From Treponema sp. (GTDB lineage Bacteria; Spirochaetota; Spirochaetia; Treponematales; Breznakiellaceae), in the NCBI GenBank assembly GCA_031276685.1, contig JAISMQ010000255.1, positions 1 to 8,999 of the forward strand: a stretch of 8,999 nt of DNA, in the 5' to 3' direction. The notes under the pieces were generated by a model. It made no database searches. It was not told the origin of the DNA and saw only the letters and a list, made by a program, of their open reading frames with translations. Below, piece after piece: positions 1 through 5,333 of the stretch; within the stretch, counting starts at the first letter, position 1, and each line of letters begins with the position of its first letter. Made by a program: the position numbers and the translations under genes.

Positions 1-3
1 GCT

Positions 4-29
4 GTGCGGCGGCGGGGGCTCCGCCGCAC
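4..29 (-). terminator. Candidate terminator hairpin after hsp20
   Basis: Two perfectly complementary 9-nt arms (4-12 and 21-29) enclose an 8-nt loop and lie 7 nt beyond the hsp20 stop codon on the minus strand. The stem is almost all G and C, as expected for the stem of an intrinsic terminator. A T-tract cannot be confirmed because the window ends 3 nt past the hairpin. It could instead be a 3' stabilising hairpin. Confidence 0.4.
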
Positions 30-36
30 GGGGCCG

Positions 37-510
37 TTACGAGTTGATCCGGATAAGCCGTTTCTGGGCTTCGCTGCGCTTTTTGATCTCCAGGCTCAGG
101 ATGCCGTTCTTAAAGGTGGCGCTTACCTGCTCGGGGTCGGCGTTGTCGGGCAGCTTGAAGGAACGGCTAAAAGAGCTGGTCCGGCGTTCCCGGATCAGGT
201 AGGCGCCGTTTTTGGCGTCTTTGCCATCTTTGCCGTTTTCCTTCCGCTCCTTTTCTTCGTTCTGCCGGGACTCGATGGTAAGGTTCCCGCCGTCCACATG
301 GACCTGAATGTCTTTTTCGTCATAACCGGGCAGTTCCGCATCCAGAACGTAGGCGTCTTCCTTCTCCCGGACATCCACGGCCGGGAGGCGGTTAAAGATC
401 CGCTCGGCCGGGGTCAGCACGGAATCCCCAAAGAAGGACTCCAGGTAGCGGTCAAAGTCGCTCAGCGCGTCTCCGAGGTTGATGGGGCGGTACATGGTTA
501 AAGCTTTCAT
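37..510 (-). CDS. hsp20: Hsp20-family small heat-shock protein (alpha-crystallin domain)
   Basis: This 157-aa protein is a small ATP-independent holdase chaperone that binds unfolding proteins in the cytoplasm and forms oligomers. Residues about 44-145 form an alpha-crystallin domain: LPAVDVREKEDAYVLDAELPG at the start of the domain region, the RRTSSFSRSFKLP block, and the conserved NGILSLEI strand near residues 134-141. The C-terminus ends in an I-R-I (IXI) motif at 153-155, which family members use for oligomer contacts. A Lys/Glu/Asn-rich loop at about 82-102 is somewhat long for the family. The N-terminal arm (MYRPINLGDALSDFDRYLES region) is typical. The ATG at 508-510 was chosen because CAGGAG lies 7 nt upstream; the frame stays open to 627, but the extra residues do not look like an Hsp20 arm. 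A sigma-54-type promoter lies upstream. Assignment to the family is secure; the client range is unknown. Confidence 0.96.
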   Translation of the reverse strand: MKALTMYRPINLGDALSDFDRYLESFFGDSVLTPAERIFNRLPAVDVREKEDAYVLDAELPGYDEKDIQVHVDGGNLTIESRQNEEKERKENGKDGKDAKNGAYLIRERRTSSFSRSFKLPDNADPEQVSATFKNGILSLEIKKRSEAQKRLIRINS

Positions 511-516
511 GGTACA

Positions 517-523
517 TCTCCTG
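517..523 (-). promoter_or_regulatory. Ribosome binding site of hsp20
   Basis: The minus strand reads CAGGAGA here, with GGAG ending 7 nt before the ATG at 510. This fixes the start at MKALTMYRP rather than at the upstream in-frame ATG at 627 or the internal ATG five codons later, neither of which has a comparable site. Confidence 0.8.
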
Positions 524-528
524 TTCGG

Positions 529-659
529 CGGGTTTTGATTTCCGGACCCGGTTCCTGGAATATCCTGGAACCCTGCGGCGTCCGGGGAAGGCCAAGCCGG
601 GTATCCGGCGCCCCAACGGGGTTTCATGGCCTGTCCTGGAACCCCGGCCCCCAGGGGCC
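529..659 (-). other. Structured 5' leader of hsp20
   Basis: If transcription starts near 685, the hsp20 message has a leader of about 175 nt. Several complementary arms are visible: 529-533 with 546-550; 550-555 with 567-572 (plus inner 557-559 with 563-565); 617-623 with 640-646; and 646-651 with 654-659 (6 bp, tight loop). The octamer TCCTGGAA also occurs three times (553, 563, 634). A long, hairpin-rich leader on a heat-shock gene suggests post-transcriptional control, but none of the stems visibly covers the ribosome binding site at 517-523. The function is inference only. Confidence 0.35.
550..572. repeat. 23-bp imperfect palindrome in the hsp20 leader
   Basis: The arms GGTTCC (550-555) and GGAACC (567-572) are followed inwards by a single T-T mismatch, GGA/TCC pairs and an ATA centre at 560-562, so the whole 23 bp is symmetrical except for one position per arm. 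It lies 40-62 nt upstream of the hsp20 ATG. It could be a hairpin in the message or a dimeric protein site on DNA. Confidence 0.5.
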
Positions 660-694
660 CGCAGGTTCCGTTTTTCCCGTCAACACCTATAGAT

Positions 695-712
695 ATGCAA
701 AAACCGTGCCAA
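695..712 (-). promoter_or_regulatory. Sigma-54 (RpoN) -24/-12 promoter for hsp20
   Basis: The minus strand reads TTGGCACGGTTTTTGCAT, which matches the established sigma-54 consensus TTGGCACG-N4-TTGCA. The invariant GG (710-709) and GC (698-697) are separated by exactly 10 nt. Transcription would start about 12 nt beyond the GC, near 683-687, giving a leader of about 175 nt. No other convincing promoter faces hsp20 in the GC-rich stretch between here and the ATG. A sigma-54 promoter requires an AAA+ enhancer-binding activator, whose gene is not in the window. The match is seen directly; promoter activity is inference. Confidence 0.75.
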
Positions 713-720
713 CTTTGCCT

Positions 721-746
721 ATTTTTCGCGTTTTTGGGCGAAAAAT
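721..746. repeat. Perfect 9-8-9 inverted repeat upstream of the sigma-54 promoter
   Basis: The arms ATTTTTCGC (721-729) and GCGAAAAAT (738-746) are perfectly complementary around an 8-nt T-rich spacer. The element sits 9 bp upstream of the sigma-54 -24 region, centred at about -49 relative to the predicted hsp20 start. The geometry resembles CIRCE (9-N9-9), the HrcA operator, but the arm sequence is different. It may bind a repressor or the sigma-54 activator, or it may be a bidirectional terminator with AT-rich stem ends. Confidence 0.55.
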
Positions 747-1110
747 TTTACGGCGCGGCGTAACTCCTTATGCCACAAGGAATTAGCTTGCTTTCACAGA
801 GCCCGGACGCCGGGGCGGGGCGGCGGATTCGGCCCCGTTTGCCATGCCGCAGGTCCTCCGGCGGGGCCGGGGAAGCCTTTTCTGGGTCAAAATGAACCTG
901 GTGGGCCATAAGGGAAATTTGGCGTGTCATATTGATACACCTGAAAACGGGGCGGAAAAAGACCGGGAATTTTTGGCCCGGGGGCGGCGGACTGGCGCGG
1001 CGGGCCGGAACAGGCGCGGGGCCGTTTGGAAAAATTTTCACATTCGTGTGTTTTTTTAATTTTTTGGGTGTATTTCGTTCAAAACCGGGGGGCTAAGCTT
1101 CTTTACATGA
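747..1110. other. Non-coding divergent intergenic stretch
   Basis: No credible gene is seen here. The open frames are GC-rich low-complexity translations lacking a good ribosome binding site. The stretch is GC-rich up to about 1020 and then turns T-rich (1051-1066), which is where a promoter for the kinase gene would be expected; no clear -35/-10 pair could be assigned. A partial dyad, GTGT...ACAC, lies at 924-940. A small CACA-TTCG-TGTG hairpin at 1039-1050 followed by seven T residues is terminator-like, but its stem is only 4 bp. Confidence 0.5.
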
Positions 1111-1113
1111 TGA

Positions 1114-1118
1114 GGAGG
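1114..1118 (+). promoter_or_regulatory. Ribosome binding site of the hybrid kinase
   Basis: GGAGG (within GAGGAGG) sits 6 nt before the ATG at 1125. It selects that ATG over the in-frame TTG at 1026 and the ATGs at 1107 and 1110, which have no comparable site. Confidence 0.85.
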
Positions 1119-1124
1119 CAAACA

Positions 1125-4034
1125 ATGCGGTTATCTATTCGTGCGAAAGTAATTCTAATCATCCTTGCGATCATCGCGGGAATGGCGGCGGCCAGCGTGG
1201 TTATCGGCGTAACCTTAAGCCACCGCAATTTACGGACGACCATCATCAACGATATGAGCGTATCCGGGGCTCTTGCCGAACAGCTTGTTTCGGAAAAAAT
1301 TAACGGCATAAAAACCAACATGCGCACAATCTCCGAACTATGCCGGGACCTGGATGACGGGCGGATCGGAGAAGTTCTGCGGAAAGAGGCCGGCGCCCAG
1401 GGCTACCTGGCCCTGCGGATGATGTACCAGGACGGCAGGATAATTTCCCACAACACCAAAACCGTGAACGAGGATCTGATCAACAGCAAAAATGCGCGGC
1501 GGGCGCTAAGGGGCGAAATGGTGATGAGTACCACCGAGTACAACGGCGAGGGGGAGCTGATCCTGCGCTTCTGGATGCCTCTGGAGGGCGGCAGAATTCT
1601 GGTGGCCACCCTGCCGGGGATGGTAATAAACGACGCTCTGTCCCGGTTCAGGATATGGAAAACAGGCAGTATCTTTGTGCTTGACCGCGAGGGGGCCTTT
1701 ATCGCCAACGCAAAGCCCCGCCTGGTGCAGGACCGGATCAACTACATCAAGCTGGCGGAGGCCGACGGCGAGTACCGCGGCATAGCGGAGGTGTATTCCG
1801 GCATGACCCAGTGGAAAACCGGGGCGGGGGAGTACAGTTACGACGGGGTCCGCCGGATCTGCGTGTACCGGCCCGTCCGGGGTTCCGACGGCTGGTCGCT
1901 GGGGCTGGTCTTCCCCGTCGCGGAAAGCCCCCTGTCCCACGTTCTGCGGTCATTTTTGATTACCGGCGCGGTGTTCCTGGGGCTGGGGATTATCGCCGCC
2001 TTTGCCGCCGCCAGCTTTATTGCGCGCCCCTTTAAGCGCATGGAGGAACTGGCCCTGGTCGCGGAATCCGCGTCGGAGGCAAAGAGCCATTTCCTGGCCA
2101 GCATGAGTCACGAAATGCGTACCCCGCTTAACGCCATTATCGGTTTTGCGGAGCTGGAACTGGGAAAGGAAAAGGACGACGACATTAAGTCGGAAACCTG
2201 GGCAAGCCTGGAAAAAATCTACAGTTCCGGCGTAACGCTTCTGGGGCTTATCAACGATATCCTTGATATTTCCAAGATCGAATCGGGAAAATTTGAGCTG
2301 GTCCCGGCCAACTACGACATGCCCAGCCTGATCAACGACACGGTGGTTCTTAATATCGTGCGCATAGGCAGCAAGCCGATTGCCTTTAAGCTGGACATTG
2401 ACGAAAACCTGCCCGCCCGGCTCTTTGGCGACGAGCTGCGGGTAAAGCAGATCCTTAACAACCTGCTTTCCAACGCATTTAAGTACACCAAGGAGGGGGA
2501 AGTAACGCTGAAGATCCGCTGCGAGCGGGACGGAGAAGGGGTGTGGATGATCTGCAGCGTCTCCGACACCGGCGCGGGCATACGGGAGGAGGATATTGAC
2601 AAGATCTTTGGCGAGTACAGCCAGGTGGACACCAGGAGTAACCGCCATATCGAGGGGACCGGCCTGGGGCTTGCCATTACGAAGCGGCTGGCGGAGATGA
2701 TGGGGGGGTCCATCCGCGTGACAAGCGAATACGGCAGGGGTTCCAGCTTCGAGGTCCGGCTGCTGCAGGGCTTTGCCGGGGACGCGGTTATCGGCAGGGA
2801 GCTTGCCGCCAATCTTACCGAATTCCGCTACACGATGGCCCGGCAGGACCGGAACAAGCAGATTGTGCGGCGGCATATCCCCTACGCCAAAGTGCTGGTG
2901 GTTGACGACATAGCCACCAACCTTGACCTGGCGCGGGGGATTCTGAAGCCTTACGGCATGACCGTGGACTGCGTAAGCAGCGGGCAGGCGGCAGTCGACC
3001 GGATTAGAAAGGGGGAGCCTGTCTACAACGCGGTGTTTATGGACCAGATGATGCCCGGCATGGACGGCATCGAGGCGGTGCGGATCATCATGAACGAAAT
3101 AGACAGCGAGTACGCCAGGACCGTGCCCATTATCGCCCTTACCGCCAACGCGATTGTCGGGAACGACAAGGTGTTCCTGAGCAGCGGCTTCCAGGATTTT
3201 CTGACCAAGCCCATCGACATTATGAAGATGAACGAGGCTATCGACCGCTGGGTGCGGGACAGGAAGCTGGAAAAGGAGCTGGGCCAGGATTCAGGCCCCG
3301 CGGAAGGCGCGCCGGGCGGAAGCGGGGCCATCAGGATCGTTGGCGATGGCGCGGCGGGCCTGGACAGGGACGAGTTGGATTCCCTGCGGGAAGTGGAGGC
3401 CAGCCTGAGAATAGCGGACATGATCAAGGCGGCGGCGCTGGAGGACCTGGACTGGGAAAAGGGCCTGGACCGTTTTGGGGGGGACGGGACATCCTACATG
3501 GACTCCCTGCGGTCCTACGCGGCCCATACCCCGGCGCTTCTGGACAGCATACGGACGCCGGGCCCGCTGGAGGATTACACCATCACGGTACACGGCATCA
3601 AGGGTTCCAGTTACGGCATATCCGCAGACAGCCTTGGCCTAAAGGCGGAGCGGCTGGAACACGCCGCGCGGAACGGCAACCGCGCCTTTGTGGAAGCCGA
3701 AAACGACAGGTTTGTCGGGGCGGTTGAAAAATTCATCGCCCGCCTGACCGACCTTCTGGACACGCTGGATCTGATGCTGCGCAAACCCCGCAAGGCCGCC
3801 CCGGACAGGGATCTTCTGAACAGGATCCTGGAAGCCGTGGAAAACTACGACATGGGCGGAATAGACCGGGCCATGGAGGAACTGGAACAGTATAGCTACG
3901 AATCGGGGGCGGAGCTGGTGTCCTGGCTGCGGGACCAGATCGACAGATCCGAATTTGAAGCAGTAAAACTGCGGCTTGCGGCGCGGGACAGCGGGGATGC
4001 GTCCCGCCAGTTCGGCTGGCCCATCGGGGCATAG
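1125..4034 (+). CDS. Membrane hybrid histidine kinase (Cache-like sensor, HisKA, HATPase, REC, HPt)
   Basis: This 969-aa inner-membrane sensor kinase autophosphorylates and passes phosphate through an internal receiver and HPt domain. Membrane segments lie at about 8-31 and 277-300. They flank an extracytoplasmic region (about 33-275) that looks like a double Cache sensor (YQDGRI and DREGAFIANAK segments). There is no HAMP domain. HisKA has SMSHEMRTP with phospho-acceptor His329. The ATPase shows Asn446/Asn450 in the N box, DTGAGI at 481-486 and GTGLGLAI at 511-518. The receiver has Asp594/Asp595, phospho-acceptor Asp640, Thr673 and Lys695. After a Gly/Ala/Pro linker comes an HPt domain with HGIKGSS (His823). 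A charged helical tail (about 890-955) follows. All catalytic residues are intact. The ligand is unknown. It precedes an HD-GYP response regulator by 17 nt, its likely phosphorelay partner. Confidence 0.95.
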   Translation: MRLSIRAKVILIILAIIAGMAAASVVIGVTLSHRNLRTTIINDMSVSGALAEQLVSEKINGIKTNMRTISELCRDLDDGRIGEVLRKEAGAQGYLALRMMYQDGRIISHNTKTVNEDLINSKNARRALRGEMVMSTTEYNGEGELILRFWMPLEGGRILVATLPGMVINDALSRFRIWKTGSIFVLDREGAFIANAKPRLVQDRINYIKLAEADGEYRGIAEVYSGMTQWKTGAGEYSYDGVRRICVYRPVRGSDGWSLGLVFPVAESPLSHVLRSFLITGAVFLGLGIIAAFAAASFIARPFKRMEELALVAESASEAKSHFLASMSHEMRTPLNAIIGFAELELGKEKDDDIKSETWASLEKIYSSGVTLLGLINDILDISKIESGKFELVPANYDMPSLINDTVVLNIVRIGSKPIAFKLDIDENLPARLFGDELRVKQILNNLLSNAFKYTKEGEVTLKIRCERDGEGVWMICSVSDTGAGIREEDIDKIFGEYSQVDTRSNRHIEGTGLGLAITKRLAEMMGGSIRVTSEYGRGSSFEVRLLQGFAGDAVIGRELAANLTEFRYTMARQDRNKQIVRRHIPYAKVLVVDDIATNLDLARGILKPYGMTVDCVSSGQAAVDRIRKGEPVYNAVFMDQMMPGMDGIEAVRIIMNEIDSEYARTVPIIALTANAIVGNDKVFLSSGFQDFLTKPIDIMKMNEAIDRWVRDRKLEKELGQDSGPAEGAPGGSGAIRIVGDGAAGLDRDELDSLREVEASLRIADMIKAAALEDLDWEKGLDRFGGDGTSYMDSLRSYAAHTPALLDSIRTPGPLEDYTITVHGIKGSSYGISADSLGLKAERLEHAARNGNRAFVEAENDRFVGAVEKFIARLTDLLDTLDLMLRKPRKAAPDRDLLNRILEAVENYDMGGIDRAMEELEQYSYESGAELVSWLRDQIDRSEFEAVKLRLAARDSGDASRQFGWPIGA

Positions 4035-4051
4035 CCGCACGAGGAGGGGAT

Positions 4052-5170
4052 ATGAAAAGCGAACGGCAGGTAGTTTTTTTGGTGGACGACAACATAACGA
4101 ATTTAACGGCGGGGAAAAACATGCTAAAGGCCGCCTACGATGTCTTCCCCCTGTCGTCGGGGGGCAGTCTTTTCGCGATGCTGGAAAAGGTAACGCCGGA
4201 CCTTATCCTGCTGGACATTGAAATGCCCGGCATGGACGGCTACGAGGCGATAAAACGACTAAAGGCCGGGGAAAAAACCTGCGACATTCCGGTTATCTTT
4301 CTTACCGCCAAAAACGATCCCGGCAGCGAACTGGAGGGCCTGAGCCTGGGGGCGATAGACTACATCTTTAAGCCCTTCTCGCCCCCCCTGCTTTTGAAGC
4401 GCCTGGAAAACCACCTGCTTGCCAGGCGCCAGCAAATCGCGCTAAAGGACTACAACGACAATTTGCAGCAGATGGTGGAAAAGCGGACCTGCCAGGTAGT
4501 AAATCTGCAGAACGCGATACTAAACACCGTAACGGAGATGGTGGAATTCCGGGACGATGTAACCGGGGGGCACATTGAACGGACCCAGAATTACCTTAAA
4601 CTTCTGGTGGACAAGCTGCTAAAGGAAAACATCTACCGGGAAGAGGTTTTTTCCTGGAACCTGGAGTTCCTTATTACTTCCGCCCAGCTTCACGATGTCG
4701 GTAAAATAGCCATTAGCGATACTATTCTTAACAAGCCCGGAAAACTGACGCCCGGCGAATTCGAAATTATGAAGCGGCACGCCGCCATTGGGGAAACGGC
4801 GATTGACCGGATTATGAAGACCACGCCGGAAAGCGACTTTCTCCGCCATGCGAAGATCTTTGCCGGAAGCCACCACGAAAAGTGGGACGGGTCGGGCTAC
4901 CCCAGGGGCCTGAAAAACTACGCCATCCCCCTGCAGGGCCGGCTTATGGCGGTGGCCGATGTCTACGACGCCCTTATCAGCGTCCGGCCCTACAAACAGC
5001 CGCTGGGCCCCGAAGAAGCGGAGCGGATAATCGCCGGGGAACGGGGGAAACACTTCGACCCCGTGCTGGTGGACCTGTTCCGGGACCTGGCGCCCCAGTT
5101 CGCCCGGATTGCGGAGTACTGGAACAGCCAGCCCAGGGCGGAATGCGCCGATCTGCGGCAAAGCGCCTAA
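4052..5170 (+). CDS. Response regulator with HD-GYP domain (cyclic-di-GMP phosphodiesterase)
   Basis: This 372-aa cytoplasmic protein joins a receiver to an HD-GYP phosphodiesterase of the RpfG type, a family that hydrolyses cyclic-di-GMP. The receiver (about 6-122) has Asp12/Asp13, phospho-acceptor Asp55 in LLDIEMPGMDG, Thr85 and Lys107. A likely coiled-coil linker (about 123-160) leads to the HD-GYP domain (about 160-355). That domain has GGHIERT (His174), the HD pair His214/Asp215 in LHDVGK, His243, and HHEKWDGSGYP (274-284) carrying the GYP signature, followed by VADVYDAL (Asp303). The metal-binding set appears complete, so activity is expected. The start follows GAGGAGGGG, 2 nt before the ATG region, and lies 17 nt after the kinase stop, so the two genes form an operon. 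Phosphorylation by the upstream kinase, directly or through its HPt domain, is inference. Confidence 0.95.
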   Translation: MKSERQVVFLVDDNITNLTAGKNMLKAAYDVFPLSSGGSLFAMLEKVTPDLILLDIEMPGMDGYEAIKRLKAGEKTCDIPVIFLTAKNDPGSELEGLSLGAIDYIFKPFSPPLLLKRLENHLLARRQQIALKDYNDNLQQMVEKRTCQVVNLQNAILNTVTEMVEFRDDVTGGHIERTQNYLKLLVDKLLKENIYREEVFSWNLEFLITSAQLHDVGKIAISDTILNKPGKLTPGEFEIMKRHAAIGETAIDRIMKTTPESDFLRHAKIFAGSHHEKWDGSGYPRGLKNYAIPLQGRLMAVADVYDALISVRPYKQPLGPEEAERIIAGERGKHFDPVLVDLFRDLAPQFARIAEYWNSQPRAECADLRQSA

Positions 5171-5174
5171 AGCG

Positions 5175-5225
5175 CGGGCCGGCGCATAACCCACAAGGGT
5201 ATCCCCTGCGGGCGCGCCGGGCCCG
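5175..5225 (+). terminator. Weak candidate terminator after the HD-GYP gene
   Basis: An 11-nt GC-rich arm at 5175-5185 pairs with 5214-5225 with one bulged G, about 5 nt after the HD-GYP stop codon. No T-tract follows, and the loop is long (28 nt). It could be a Rho-independent terminator lacking a U-tract, or simply GC-rich intergenic sequence. Confidence 0.25.
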
Positions 5226-5230
5226 GACTA

Positions 5231-5260
5231 TTGACATAGGGAGATTTTATGCTGTATCAT
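5231..5260 (+). promoter_or_regulatory. Sigma-70-type promoter for the first LuxR regulator
   Basis: A perfect -35 box TTGACA (5231-5236) and a -10 box TATCAT (5255-5260, five of six consensus bases) are separated by 18 nt. The start would be near 5267, giving a leader of about 67 nt before the regulator at 5334. This suggests that the LuxR genes are transcribed separately from the kinase/HD-GYP operon. Confidence 0.6.
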
Positions 5261-5333
5261 AGTTTGGTTTATTTAAGGCCGCCTAACGCGGCGCTGCGCG
5301 GGGGTTTGGTTTCTGGTTTGTGTATAAGGAATA

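Noticed and set aside
511..627. In-frame upstream extension of hsp20 to an ATG at 627
   Set aside because: The extra residues are Pro/Gly/Trp-rich and unlike Hsp20 N-termini, and the ATG at 510 has a well-spaced CAGGAG. The extension would also lie within the predicted leader.
685..712. Overlapping sigma-70 promoter (TTGGCA with TATAGG) in place of the sigma-54 element
   Set aside because: The spacer would be only 15 nt and both boxes are imperfect, whereas the sigma-54 match is nearly exact in sequence and spacing.
1039..1057. CACA-TTCG-TGTG hairpin followed by seven T residues, as an intrinsic terminator
   Set aside because: The stem is only 4 bp and there is no identifiable plus-strand gene upstream for it to terminate. 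It is mentioned only as part of the intergenic description.
535..1059. Three short open frames in the divergent intergenic region (535-786 +, 748-1041 -, 844-1059 +)
   Set aside because: The translations are Arg/Pro/Gly-rich with no recognisable domain and no good ribosome sites, and they overlap the promoter and repeat elements. They look like products of GC-rich non-coding DNA.
1026..1124. TTG start at 1026 for the hybrid kinase
   Set aside because: It lacks a ribosome site, and the added 33 residues would precede a normal cytoplasmic N-terminus and membrane helix. GGAGG sits 6 nt before the ATG at 1125.
1950..2876. 308-aa open frame antisense to the hybrid kinase
   Set aside because: It lies opposite the well-defined kinase domains in the plus strand. 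Long antisense frames are expected in GC-rich coding DNA, and no domain is recognisable.
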